This document shows, one piece after another, positions 1 through 10,300 of a DNA stretch of 64,000 nt. Source of the DNA: Pictodentalium vernedei (lineage: Eukaryota; Mollusca; Scaphopoda; Dentaliida; Dentaliidae); the NCBI GenBank assembly GCA_031216915.1, contig CM062289.1:61002241-61066240 (forward strand). Reading direction: 5' to 3'. The notes under the pieces were generated by a model that ran no database searches, had not been told where the DNA came from, and saw only the letters and a list, made by a program, of their open reading frames with translations. Every line of letters begins with the position of its first letter. Position 1 is the first letter of the stretch. The position numbers and the translations under genes were made by a program.

Positions 1-242
1 GAACTGTGAATGATATCGTCTCTAACCAACACAGATGTTCTACGAATATGAAGGTCACTATCATCCGCCCAGGCATTATACGAAGTATAATGCTTAAAAG
101 CCTCAGGTTTCTTTAAAAGAGTTTCCTGCAGGCAAAAAGCTACAGGTTTGGATTTTTGGCTTAGAAGACTAAGTTCATTAAAATTAGTTCTAAAATCTCG
201 ACAATTCCACTGCATAATGTTTTGTTTGGATTTATTACCCAT
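1..242 (-). pseudogene. LINE copy 1 ORF2, N-terminus of EEP endonuclease (partial)
   Basis: Start of ORF2 at ATG 242. The reading matches the first part of the apurinic-like EEP endonuclease domain seen in copies 3 and 6 (MQWNCRGFRANFNELS-type start, YKPAAFCLQETLLK, then VLVRDDI-type sequence). Only about 80 codons lie inside the window, so the state of the rest is unknown. Confidence 0.65.
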
Positions 243-1634
243 ATTTAGTAGGTGATTGTGAAGGTGGACGAATGGGAGATATTGCCCCCATGTTTTTCTT
301 TGGTGACGTTCTGTGGGGCGACCTACCCTGTGAAGAATTCAGGCATAGTTTAGTAGAGAACGTGTCGTCGATACACTCATCGACTGACATTTCCTCAATT
401 CCATCAAACACGTTGTTTATCACAACATTTTGAAGTCGCTTAGGTGAGCGATCCGATTCCAGTTTCTGTTTTTCTTTATTTATTTTTCTCTGCTCTCTCT
501 CTTGCTGTCGTCTCTGATTCTGACTAAGATTTTGTTGTTGTGTTTTGTATTTTTGATCTGGTTTGGGTTTATTTTATGTTCTGATTTAGAATTTTGTTCT
601 TTGTTATGGGTTTTTTGCTCTGTTGTTATTTGAGCTGTTGGATGTGTTTGGGTTGATTTTGGTTCGGTCGGTCCTGTAATAAAGGCCTTCACTATGGAAG
701 GAATTGTTCCACTGAGCCAAGTGTATTGGATCTGGCATTCCACTGACTGGAATGCTGACTGGGTGCTTTTTGTGACAATTTTGTTGCATATTATTGTGAT
801 ATTGTGTTCATTCCAGGCAATGATGACACTATGTCTCTGGCCTCTTTGAAACTAATTTGCTTTTCGCCCTTGACTTTTTGAATTTATTTTTCCTTTTTCC
901 AAACAGGACAATCCTTAGATGAAGCTACATGATTGCCCTGACAATTACAACATTTGATGGCATTCTTACAGGGGTCCTGATGTTCATCACCACACTTAAA
1001 ACATATGTTTTTTTGCCTCTACAATTATTTTGGCCGTGACCATATTTTTGACATCTGAAGCATCGAAGTGGATTTGGGATGTACAAATCCACTTCGATGT
1101 TCATGTAACCAACTTTTATTGATTTTGGTGGCTGAGCTGTATTGAAGGTTAAAATATAAGTATTATTAGTTGGTATCGATTTGCCATCTCTTTTGATTTC
1201 AATTCGTTTGACATGATTCACTCCCTGCAGTTGTAATTCATTTTGTATTTCAGTCTCAGGAATGCCAGACAGCTCCCCTGTTCGTACGACGCCTTTGCTT
1301 GTGTTGAGTGTTTTGTGAGCAAATGCGTTAACTTCCAGATTAACAAGTTTATCCATTTTTAATAAATTGAGGGCCTGCATTTCTCTTCGACATTCAATTA
1401 AAATTGCACCAGATCTTAACTTTTTAAGATTTTTCACATCCCCAGCTATTCCCTTAATGGCTTTTTCCAAGATGAACGGGTTTATATCCGTTGCCTTTTT
1501 ACCCTCTTCAGCAGCATAAATTATAATAAATTTTGGTCAATGATTGAAATTCTTTGAAGTTCCATAATCCGAGTCAGAATCAGAAGTATTCAATTCAAGT
1601 TCCCTTTTTTGTTTTTTGGTGGTATTTTAGCCAT
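235..1634 (-). pseudogene. LINE copy 1 ORF1 (gag-like nucleic-acid chaperone), frameshifted
   Basis: ORF1 of the I-group LINE, which in this group binds the element RNA. Start ATG at 1634 (MAKIPPK); stop TAA at 235-237. The longest open part (1470-925) carries the RRM-like region (AIKGIAGDVKNLKKLRSGA, RTGELSGIPETEIQNEL, DLYIPNPLRCFRC) and the first zinc knuckle CFRCQKYGHGQNNC (CX2CX4HX4C). The second and third Cys/His knuckles follow in another frame, then a Lys/Gln-rich tail ending SPIRPPSQSPTKYG. Several frame changes make it a pseudogene. The final 8 bases overlap the ORF2 start as ATGGGTAA. Confidence 0.7.
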
Positions 1635-2466
1635 GGTTTAATTATTCTAGATTCTTCATCATATGCCTTTCACCCTTACTCCGAGCCCAGCGTGGGGGTG
1701 ATGCCGCGGTATATCCAGCGAACGGCACCAGAAGTACATATGACGCATACTCGGCCAACGTTGATGCAAAAGCATATCCGCTGACCGATTGACCCGTAGA
1801 ATTTGTGAGAAGTGCCAGGTCGTGGTGGCCATTCAACCAACAATTTCCCTAAAAAACTGCAACAAAAACTACCACTGACAAAGAACGCAGACAGAGCAAC
1901 AAAACGGAAGATGTTCGAAAAGTATTAAAATAACCAAAAGTCAGTATAGGGTAATAATGGTAAAATCAAAGTAAAATAAATAATTGATTGAATGACCAAC
2001 CTATGCTCCCCCCCCCCCCGACGTGACACCCGGTATTTTTGGGGGAGGGGGGGTGGAGGCTCCCGCTCGGTCAGACCGGGCCATCCGACCACCCGTCTAC
2101 TCCCGAAGTTGGGACCAAAACAGTGTATTGAACAGGTACCTCCATGATGGAGACCAGGGCCAAAGCATTGTTTACGACCTAATCTCCATCCTGGAGATTT
2201 GTCCTAACCGGGACTCAGTCTGTTCTCAACTGACAGGATTCCTTCCTTCGGGGCCTTCGGAACGCACCTCCCGGGAGAACAAGGTGCCTGCAAAATGGTA
2301 TTAGCAGGGTTGACCATTTTGGTCCGGGGCTGCGTATTTGTATATTCCGCAGCAAGCCAGCTCAACTGAGCATACCTGCTAATTAAAAATCAGTAAACCT
2401 GCCCAATTGAGCAGGCCGTCCTCTATCCGCAACCTGAGGACGTAGGGAACGATCAAACCCCCTAGG

Positions 2467-3660
2467 TCTGGAAACTTTATGCAAGTCATCATACTCTCCG
2501 TCATAAAATATGCAGATATGGTGTGGGCCGGCGCGCCGAAACAATGTTTACCCCTACAGCTATTTTACTCGCATAATTGGGAAGGAAAACCCTTGAACAA
2601 AAGACGTCATCTTCACAAAATGATTACGTTCTTCAAAATTGTAAATAATCAGGCCCCCAGCCTATCTCTCTGACCTATTACCACGAACATTTGAGGACAT
2701 CTCCCCGTATGGCACCAGATCCCACCCCAACTTCCAACTAGCACTTGTACATACGGTAGAATTCAAGCGCTCATTTATCCCCTGGGAGTCAGACAGTCGA
2801 GTCCTATGAATAATTTTATTAAACATTTCAACAGTGGCGTGTGTAGGCCACCTAAATACTTCAACACTCGGGATAAGACGACTAATATAGTACATTGCAA
2901 ACTGCGAAATTCCTGCAGTGACCTAAAGTTTGATAAGTACTCCAACTATAGTTGTGACACACCAAACTGTTCATGTGGCTACGGGACTGAAGATGCCAAC
3001 CATTACCTCTTTGACTGCAATAACCATATAGACGAAAGACTAGTCGTGTGGGGGAATCTTGCGCACCTGACAATAAGATCGGTCAATAATCTTCTATATG
3101 GAATTCCCAACTTACCCGATTTAGTCAACGTTCACCTATTTCTTACCGTTCACAACTTTATTAAAGCCACGAAACGATTCTAAGACTAAACGTGTACAGC
3201 GGACAAATCTCCTAGCATATCATTTGCATTCTGGTGACTTTCCAAATCAGTTTTTCACGTCTGTTTACTTCATACGTGGTTTACTGCTTTTTGGATTGCT
3301 TGTTCTGCTTGTCCTGGTTTTGCAGTGGTAAGGGGTTCGGTCAGAAACGTGGGGTGTGGAAAATGACCAGTAGGCTTACTGACTCAAATCAGTAGTGTTG
3401 TAGCATGGGGAATATCTGTTCCGACTCCCGCAAAGTTGATTACCCAACTTTCTTCTCTAACTGTGTCCATACACATTTTTTTTCAAGGTATTTTACGTTT
3501 GTTTCGCCATTAACACGCATTTATGTAACTATCATTGAAAATATGTAAACATAATTTATAACTTTAAATGTATATCAAGGAAAGGATATAAACTAAGTGC
3601 TGGGCACTTGTCATCCAATCCTTTTTGCTAATTAGAACAAATAAAATATGTTTAATAATA
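2467..3660 (+). mobile_element. 3' end of a CR1/L2-like LINE with (AAT)n tail
   Basis: The plus-strand 3' portion of a LINE unrelated to copy 1. It contains an ORF2 C-terminus (2479-3183), about 450 bp of 3' UTR and a short (ATA)n tail at 3651-3670. The UTR end contains CCAATCCTTTTTG and AATAAAATATGTTTAA. Closely similar text recurs near 4700-4740, so two related 3' ends lie within 1.1 kb. It is 5' truncated, or cut by the insertion of copy 1. Confidence 0.6.
2479..3183 (+). pseudogene. CR1/L2-like LINE ORF2 C-terminus (after RT), broken
   Basis: Degraded C-terminal end of a reverse transcriptase ORF. The first segment (2560-2680) reads KPLNKRRHLHKMITFFKIV-NNQAPSL, typical of the region after the RT fingers in CR1/L2-type elements. 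After frame changes, 2806-3183 is open and gives KLRNSCSDLKFDKYS, then a Cys/His cluster (CDTPNCSCGYG...ANHYLFDC), then a terminal block ending FIKATKRF and a stop. The Cys-x-CG...ED.xHY.F.C arrangement and the KRF end are typical of this LINE group's C-terminus. The RT catalytic part is missing. Confidence 0.6.
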
Positions 3661-3672
3661 ATAATAATATAT

Positions 3673-3915
3673 CTATATATCTGTTAATAAATACGTAATA
3701 TTTTCGTGCTCTTCGGGAGTGGGGATTTTCCGTAAATAAGGAGTTTCGAAACATAAAATACTCAGTTGCTTTCGACACCTGATCGGAGTCTTCCATTTAG
3801 ATATTACTTCATCCGCATTGAGCATTTCTGCTGCTGGCGTTAAACACATGACGATGGGGTATTTGTGAATTTCCATGGTCTGACAGATGTGTTTGTTTGG
3901 ATTTTTGCAATCCAT
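3673..3915 (-). other. Unrecognised 80-codon ORF
   Basis: An open frame starting MDCKNPNKHICQTMEIHKY and ending EEHENITYLLTDI. Composition looks coding-like (mixed charged residues, few low-complexity runs), but I recognise no domain. It directly follows the (ATA)n LINE tail. It is not a plausible continuation of the SLC22 gene, which needs transmembrane helices here. It could be a transposon fragment or chance. Confidence 0.15.
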
Positions 3916-4127
3916 ACATTTCCACGTTACACGTTATGAATATTTTATTTCACGAGTTTGACAAACGCTTTTTCGAACAAATCTTAGAAAATAGTTATAC
4001 ATGTGTACTTTTTCACATTCTCATCGTTTTTTCACTTCAATCTGTCTTTTTAAAGTTTATTTAATTTATTTTAATTAATTTGGGAAAAATATTTTAGTGC
4101 TTTTAATGTACGGACAAAAGAAACAAG

Positions 4128-4745
4128 ATGCGCGACGTAAAAAATTCCGACCGTAACAAACAAAGACCAGTCCATGAAATGTTCGAGCATGTAGACGCAG
4201 AAAAACACACTGGATTTTGGCTAAGTTGCAGTTTAACGAGGGATAGTGCAGAGATATGTTCACTTCAAAATCGAACATTTTGTTGCGTCAAATTGGAAGA
4301 TGTCTTTAAAAATCTGTATTGCAATTCAACGTTATTTCAGGTAGCAATCGTTTTACTTAACTCTCAACCATACCCCTTTTTGGTGTGCCTTCTCTCCAAC
4401 AGTAAGTTAAGGCTCGGTGATGACTTGCGATGGCCGCATCCGTACGATAAGGACACAACACTCAACTATCCTCCTTTCTTTTGCTTTATACCATCTTATC
4501 CCATACCTGCATGTCGTGTCCTTCACTTCTCTCCAGCTACTGTGAATTGGTTTGAAGCATGTTTATTGTATTGTAGATATAAAATGATTTTTTTTTTTTG
4601 TTTTTTTTTTGTTTGGTTTGTTCTCGCATATTTTTGTTAGCTGCCATTGAATGTTTTAGGAGAGGAACTTATATAAGTTTAATAACTTGTGTTCCAATCC
4701 TTTTGTCAGTTTCAATTTAATGACAATAAAATATGTTTAAAATGA
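4128..4745 (+). other. LINE 3'-UTR-like segment preceded by an unrecognised ORF
   Basis: From about 4660 to 4745 the sequence parallels the LINE 3' end at 3580-3660: TATAAGTTTAATAACTTGTG, CCAATCCTTTTGTCAG and AATAAAATATGTTTAA. The preceding open frame (4128-4640) has no recognisable domain. Its C-terminal half is a poly-Phe stretch from a T-rich run (4589-4620) and is almost certainly UTR. The first 70 codons are unassigned. 4746-5017 holds nothing I recognise. Confidence 0.3.
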
Positions 4746-5019
4746 TTCAACGTGGAATTCCCCATAGGAAAAGTGAACATTTGCGGAACATGTTTTTCTT
4801 TTAAATGTTTCTTACCGCATAATGTTTCGGGAAAATACGTTTTAGTGCGAGTTATAGAAATGTGATCGATTTAGCACACACAATCCCATAGACGTGTTTC
4901 ACTTCAAAATGATAAATAAGTTCAGAGTTAACTGGAAATTGTACTGCATGAAGTGGAAACAACCGCCCAGAAACGGATCAAACATAGAGAGTAAAAATAT
5001 ATCTACAGCCTCATGTATA

Positions 5020-5285
5020 CAGTACGCGGAGAGTGGATTATAACTAAATCACCCGGGGAGTGGAATTATCACCCAAAGTATCATTTTCAAATGCTGTACA
5101 TGTGGACAAAAACACAGGCAATTTTTCAGCCAATGGGCCTCCGGGTATAACCCGGAGGTCCATTGGCTGGAACTTTGCTTCTGCTTGTTATGCTTTGTTA
5201 TGCTTTGCAACAAATTTGCAATTATTGTTTGGGTGGAATCTCCTCCCTGTGGATGATTTAGTGATAATACACTCTCCACGTACTG
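5020..5285. mobile_element. TA-flanked MITE (Tc1/mariner-like ends), copy A
   Basis: 266-bp element with terminal inverted repeats CAGTACGCGGAGAGTGG / CACTCTCCACGTACTG, continuing into a matching ATTATnnCTAAATCAC block. It is flanked by TA on both sides (5018-5019 and 5286-5287). The middle has a palindrome around CCTCCGGGTATAACCCGGAGG within CCAATGG arms. It has no coding capacity. A second copy lies at 63327-63582. TA duplication and short TIRs suggest mobilisation by a Tc1/mariner transposase. Confidence 0.75.
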
Positions 5286-5460
5286 TACATCTGGGATATT
5301 AGTCCAGTGTCCTCGGGCTCTGCCTGACTTCTTCCGCAGTGACTATTCTGTTTTATATTTGAACGTTTTATTCAGAAAAAAAAATATAAATTTATTCCTG
5401 GAAACCCTTAGAATTTAGCTTCACGACAAATGTAAAGATGGATTCTGATGCAATACTCAC

Positions 5461-5595
5461 TTGTTACTAGAATATATCGACATCAAAGTAGCCGGTACTT
5501 CCACCAATCCGGTTAGAAACATGTTGATATATAGATTACCGGAAAGGTTAACAACACCATACGTTATACCAGTGACAGCAACTCCAACCGAAAAC
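5461..5595 (-). CDS. SLC22-family transporter, exon 4 (about TM7-TM8)
   Basis: Fourth coding exon, 135 nt, acceptor ttcttgtacag at 5597-5596 and donor AACAA|GTGAGT at 5460. The peptide FSVGVAVTGITYGVV-NLSGNLYINMFL-TGLVEVPATLMSIY matches the SLC22 pattern of a helix, then the L-x-GN-Y-N block, then the G-L-V-E-(I/V)-P helix. It ends in phase 2, so another exon (normally starting near a GRR/GRK motif) must follow. I could find no continuation between 5460 and 1, so intron 4 exceeds 5.4 kb and the rest of the gene (about TM9-TM12) lies off the window. Confidence 0.85.
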
Positions 5596-6486
5596 CTGTA
5601 CAAGAATGATCAAAATCAAATTTTCGGAATAATCTGCCTTGATTATTTTCGAAAATGAATTTAACATTATGACCTCTGTATGATCTAATACTGCAACTGG
5701 TGTTAGGATACTTGGCAATTACCAGAGGTATTTTGCAGTTCCGTCTGTGATGCAGGAGTGATTAGCATTAGCCTCTCCTAACAGACTGGGACACTATGCA
5801 ACAGGATACTTTAACAGAAGCCTCAGCGAGGGTGTTGGCAGTAGATAAGAATGATGACAAGCCGTTTTGCCATTCAGTGTTAATAATTTAGGCTTCTTGA
5901 TGTCTACTATGTATCTTCCCATCCCGGGAAGAGTCACATCTTTTGCTGGATTAGGTATTTCTCTTCGCACCGAACCCATTCGAAACATCGTGGCTGGCAA
6001 AATATCTGGACACTGTGATCGGCAGAGTTAATGATAGTTACCTTTGGAGCACCTGTTCTTACGCTCTTAATACAGCAAGTTGTGGTGGACTTTCAGTGAA
6101 ACACACGCGAAGTTCCATTTACACCCGGACAACAACTCGCGAATTGTTCAGATTATTTGAAAAGAAGAAGAACGTGTACAAAACGAAAGTCCTATAGTTT
6201 AAGCTCTGCGTGTTCGTGGTTTTCTACGAAATACGTGCTATTGCTAGATTCGAAACCCCAATGGGCGGCTGAGCTAGAGGAAACCCATTCTCCGTGACAG
6301 TAGAAAGAATAAAAAGAACGTATGCTCACAACATCAGTTACCAGGTCTGGAAGTCTTCGGCAATATACCTCAACGCGCTTGTCCCCTCAAAATAGTTTCC
6401 TTCCAACATAAGTTGGGGAGACCACTTTCAATGGACTGACGCTCTGTTAAGAAACAGTCTTGCACTTTTATTTGCTTGTGTTAGAG
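5596..6486. other. Intron 3 sequence without recognised features
   Basis: Between exon 4 and the fold-back I see no repeat or gene. A 68-codon minus-strand open frame (6000-5794, MFRMGSVRREIPNPAKDV...) is unassigned. It is not needed by the SLC22 splice path, because exon 3 joins exon 4 in perfect phase. Confidence 0.4.
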
Positions 6487-6699
6487 AAGCCGATGTGACA
6501 GGAATGATAGTCCGTAGGAAAATTAGTCCCTCTGGACTATTATTCCGCGGAATTATAGTCGTAGGTCTAACATTCCTAGGAATAGTTATCCGCCGGACTA
6601 CTATTCCTAGGAATGTTAGACCTAGGACTATAATTCCGCGGAATAATAGTCCAGAGGGACTAACGTTCCTACGGACTATCATTCCTGTCACACCGGCTT
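6487..6699. repeat. Fold-back palindrome (about 95-bp arms)
   Basis: Near-perfect inverted repeat of 213 bp. The left arm starts AAGCCGATGTGACAGGAATG and the right arm ends CATTCCTGTCACACCGGCTT. Both pass through GTCC(A/C)GAGGGACTA, TTCCGCGGAAT and AGGTCTAACATTCCTAGGAA. The unpaired centre is only about 17 nt (GTTATCCGCCGGACTAC). It is probably a small fold-back MITE; I could not fix a target-site duplication. Confidence 0.7.
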
Positions 6700-6823
6700 T
6701 AAAATCCGACGTACATGGTCTCAAGACTCGCGATAGAGTATAAGAAGTTTAGAAAGATTATAAATGGGCACAGCGTATAGCAAAGATGACGTTTGAATAT
6801 TGCATGTAATATGAAAACTGTAA

Positions 6824-7214
6824 AGCGGCCCATCCACAGTCAATATAATTGTCAATATTATTGACTCAATATTATTGACAATATAATGTTTGCCCTCAAC
6901 TGCACTATCATTTTGATCAATATTTCTTTCATTTCTGATTCGACAATCATAGGATTGATTGATCAATCTTTGATTGATTTTGCCATGTTGATGGCTATGT
7001 GTTTTTGACAAGAATGAAATATTGATCAATACAATTGATGTGACAAAAATGCACATCAATATTATTGACAATACGTCAATAAATATTTGAGCTCTCTGAT
7101 ATTCTTCAATACATTGATCAAGTCTTCAATATCGCCCATTCATGATCAATAAGATTGTCAATATAAATTATTGACAATTATATTGACAATCATATTGAGT
7201 GTGGATGGCCCGCT
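6824..7214. mobile_element. TAA-flanked MITE (PIF/Harbinger-like)
   Basis: 391-bp non-coding element with terminal inverted repeats AGCGGCCCATCCACAGTCAA and TGAGTGTGGATGGCCCGCT. It is flanked by TAA (6821-6823) and TAA (7215-7217). A 3-bp T-A-rich duplication is characteristic of PIF/Harbinger insertions. The interior is full of ATTGTCAATATTATTGA-type self-complementary words that could fold into several hairpins. Confidence 0.7.
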
Positions 7215-7582
7215 TAAGGTGCCAAGACAATGTAAAAATATGGTTAATGTTGAAAGCCGAGAGAGTTTAGTAAGAAAAACATCTTCTCGAATATCTGCTT
7301 CTTAGATCAAGAACTTTGCCCAGTGCTTTTTCTGTAGTTTTTATAGCTCAAACTTTACCACAACGTTCGCTGCGGAAACGTTAGAATCGGAACACTCAGC
7401 AGTACTTGTTTACTGTAATGAACAAGTTCTGTTTTACTTTTAAAATAGGACTCAGCAGTGAATGCGGTGTGTGGAAGGCCTATTAAACTGGTAATACATT
7501 TATGAAGAATTGTTTAAACTTGACTTTGTACTTTTGGTACACAGGTCGGATTGACAAAGATGCTGAAAATGACTTTAAAACG

Positions 7583-7584
7583 AA

Positions 7585-7630
<46 letters not shown>
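7583..7630. repeat. (AAAT)n microsatellite
   Basis: Twelve uninterrupted units of a 4-bp A/T repeat following GACTTTAAAACGAAT. It could be the tail of a retroposed SINE or LINE end, but no SINE head is recognisable upstream. Confidence 0.9.
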
Positions 7631-7631
<1 letters not shown>

Positions 7632-7818
7632 CCCTGTATGAAGCACTGAACTTTCAGGCGTTGGAGTGAAGCAGTGTTAGCTTGTTCGGTGATAAAGGTA
7701 AGATACTTTTTTTTGTAAATATTCCAAACAACTTGTTTTCTCCTTCGTACGTTAGAACTACTACACGTGATACTAACAAATGATATTGGGTTTTACAAAA
7801 GACAAATGTATATATTAC

Positions 7819-8049
7819 CATACATGCGCCAGCAGCATTGTCTGTTTGATCATCTGTCTTGTTCGGAACAGGTCTAAACACGTATACGACCTGCGTGTTG
7901 TACTCGAAGTCACTATTTTCGACAGTTCATCAAGCTTGTTTAGATCTGGACAAGGTCTTCTGTTGACAGAGGCTATTCGTCTTGTAACCTGCTTGGCCTC
8001 TTCAAGTCTCCCACGGACAAGCAGCCATCTTATACTTTCTGGAACGAAA
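7819..8049 (-). CDS. SLC22-family transporter, exon 3 (VPESIRWL signature and central cytoplasmic loop)
   Basis: Third coding exon, 231 nt, acceptor ctctag at 8051-8050 and donor ATG|GTAATA. Joined to exon 2 it reads FLFGSLFVPESIRWLLVRGR. The PES-x-RWL block after TM6 is the family's clearest signature. It is followed by the long charged cytoplasmic loop (RLEEAKQVTRRIA...) and by YTCLDLFRTRQMIKQTML, the conserved start of TM7. The last two bases (TG) plus the first base of the next exon make a Trp codon, giving LLAHVW-FSVGV. The phase is right at both ends and there is no in-frame stop. The intron before it (17496-8050) holds an L1-like LINE, two TTAA MITEs and an hAT MITE. Confidence 0.9.
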
Positions 8050-9090
8050 CTAGAGATCAATGATGTCATCAGTAGACGCACACTCAGTAGTGTTCTATGT
8101 TCGCGAAAGTATCAGTTCCTTTCTCTAATGGGGTGTGAAGCGCTATATATGCCACTTCATCTCAGTAACCAAATGTCTCCAGGTTATAAAGTGAAACAAT
8201 AACAGAGGGGCGGGGGGGGGGGGGGAGGGGGTGTTAAAGCAAATAAATGACTATCAGCATTTTTTCGTGTAAATTGAATTCATTACGTGCGTATGCTATA
8301 GCGCGAAACTAAAAACAAAGCGAAGTTAGAAAGTCCCCAGATTTATGTTTTACCCAGAGTTTACAGACACACATTTTACTCACCGCTGCCATCCCGCACC
8401 CCAATTTTACAAACAAACCCACGATTATTAGCCACTGGGGAAAATCTTTTTGAAGATAGGTGTGGTGTAATATTAGTTATCCTTGTGTTTTCTAGGGTGT
8501 ATGTGAATTTACATCGGTTTGGTAACTCATACATCATGAGGCGAAGCCGAAGGGTGTATGAGATCCCAGACCGGTGTAAAATTTGTTCTTTGTAAGTTTC
8601 TTTATAACACCAGACAAATATGGACGTCATTGGAACTGGATCAATGAGACATCGGCATGTTGATGGCGGTTCGTGCGAGATGCTTGTTTGGAGGTCTCCG
8701 GTATTTTATGATGTAATTCGCGATGTAATGGTTTTTGGAGGAAGATTTTACGAGGGTCCGCTGTTGTGGTTGATTGGATAGGATTATTCATGGATCAAAT
8801 ATTAGTTTTGTCTATGTGTGCAGGGTTTTCTTAACTTTAGTTTTGATGCTTCCCAGTCTTCACGATATTAACTGAATAGTATTTCGACCTCATTAACCTT
8901 ATCGGTTGATTGACTCCAATTTGTCTCCAGCGGCTATTGTCCGTGCATTGCCTTGGCGTCTTTGTATTGTCTTGTCTTGACTTGATCTGGTTGCGCTAAG
9001 TTTTAAAGGCATGCAAATATTACAAACAATATAAACAATACCGTTGTGGTAGAATCATAGTGCTGCTCACTGCATTGTTCACTGTTCAAG
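8050..9090. other. Start of intron 2, no recognised gene
   Basis: It contains a G-run at 8205-8233 (23 G or more, interrupted once by A and C) near the exon 3 acceptor. The rest shows no ORF, repeat or RNA gene that I can support. Confidence 0.4.
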
Positions 9091-10300
9091 ATGTCACTTA
9101 CTGATGGTGTAAAAGGAGCCGGCGGATGGGACAGTAAACTTTCAGCTGAGGAAACTTTAGGACTGTATGGTACGCTGTCGGATATACGTTTCAAGTTAGA
9201 TAAATTGGAAAATTTAGACGCGGGGCTAAAACAAATTGCCAGTATTGAAAATCGGTTGGTCACGATTGAAAGTGAAATGACAAAATTGGACTTACTAGAT
9301 GAAGTAAATAGCAAATTATCTAATCTCTCGTCTCGTGTACAATCGGTTGAGGTTGACGTGTTGAAAGCAAAATTTAATGAGGTTGAAGCTAGCGCGAGTT
9401 TTCTGAGCGATAAATTCGAGTCCTTTCGTCCGGATGCAGAATTTGTTAAAAGTGGGATTGAAACTATTAACTCTAAAGTAAACTTTATTCAGGAACGCGA
9501 GCAACTTTCTCGCGACCATGTGGAAACCATTCAATAGCAAAACACAGTGTTAAGAGATTTAGGGAACGACCTTCGTTGTCGTTCCATGAGGAAGAACTTA
9601 CTTTTCTCAGGTATACCAGAAGAAGAAGGGGAGAACTGTGAAGATGTTTTGAAAAACTTTTTAAAAGAAAATCTGAAAATTGAGAATTACCGCGACATTA
9701 ATATTGAACGCGCGCATAGGATAGGAAATAGAGATACTGATGATCCTACAAAGAAAAGGTCAATCGTAGCAAAATTCCTCAGCTTTAACCCTTTACCTAA
9801 CGTGAAAAGCAGACGACACTTGCAAAAAAAATTCTTGAATAACTAAATTTTTTCATTTTTTGTCTCAAAAACATAGGTTATGACCCCTCGTTGGAACGAG
9901 CTCGACGAGCTCGTTCCAACGAGGGGTCATAACCTATGTTTTTGAGACAAAAAATGAAAATATTTTGAAAATTAATTGGCGATTTTTGAGAATAGCGCTG
10001 GCCGGTTTTGGCCGTTACGTTGGGTAAAGGGTTAAGGATCGAGAGTTTGTGAACCACAGAGACCCGGAATTAAAAGGTTCAAGCATTCATATCAAAGAGC
10101 AGTTTCCCCAAGAAATAGAGCAGAGGCGTTAAAAACTGTACCCCATAATGCGACGAGCAAAAAACAGTGAAACTGGTGCGCGATAAGCTTTTCATTGATG
10201 GCATCGAGGTTATGCCAAGAGAATTGTCTCCAGTTGGGGAGGCAGCCGGTTACTACACCCCTAAACCCAAACCGGAAAACCTAAAAAGCGGGCGAGGACA
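9091..10300 (+). pseudogene. LINE ORF1 of L1 type (coiled coil, RRM, C-terminal domain), interrupted by a MITE
   Basis: ORF1 of a second kind of LINE. From MSLTDGVKGAGG, residues 20-150 form a heptad-rich coiled coil (LDKLENLDAGLKQIASIENR...). An in-frame TAG at 9535-9537 is followed in the same frame by the RRM-like domain (RSMRKNLLFSGIPEEEGE...INIERAHRIGNRD...RSIVAKFLSF). The frame is then cut by a 243-bp TTAA element (9789-10031). Deleting the element and one TTAA restores FLSF-KDREFVNHRDPELKG. After a further stop and frameshift it ends in VRDKLFIDGIEV, the usual C-terminal domain. The layout matches L1-type ORF1 proteins (Transposase_22 family), unlike the zinc-knuckle ORF1 of the other LINEs here. 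Confidence 0.75.
9789..10031. mobile_element. TTAA-flanked palindromic MITE (piggyBac-like), copy P1
   Basis: 243-bp element with TTAA at 9785-9788 and 10032-10035. Ends are CCCTTTACCTAACGT and ACGTTGGGTAAAGGG. The centre is a perfect palindrome: a 55-bp arm running outward from CGAGCTCGTTCCAACGAGGG, mirrored around a single A. TTAA duplication and CCC...GGG ends are the hallmark of piggyBac transposition. No transposase is encoded. It sits inside LINE ORF1 and its removal restores the frame. Confidence 0.85.

Larger units (their letters stand above)
1..2466 (-). mobile_element. I-group LINE copy 1: leader, ORF1 and start of ORF2 (runs off left edge)
   Basis: 5' part of the window's dominant non-LTR retrotransposon, read right to left. 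From its 5' terminus (CCTAGGGGGTTTGATC, about 2466) it has an 830-bp leader, ORF1 (1634-235) and the first 80 codons of the ORF2 endonuclease before the window ends. The same leader recurs in copies 2, 3 and 5-8. The leader next to ORF1 is of the variant shared with copies 6 and 7 (type II). A C-run at 2007-2020 sits at the position where other copies have CCCCCCGACGTGACACCC. The DNA beyond the 5' end at 2467 is the tail of a different LINE. Confidence 0.8.

Noticed and set aside
4340..4640. C-terminal poly-Phe part of a plus-strand ORF
   Set aside because: Encoded by a T-rich stretch inside what looks like LINE 3' UTR.
5794..6000. Possible extra SLC22 exon on the minus strand
   Set aside because: Exon 3 joins exon 4 in exact phase without it, and the peptide has no transmembrane character.
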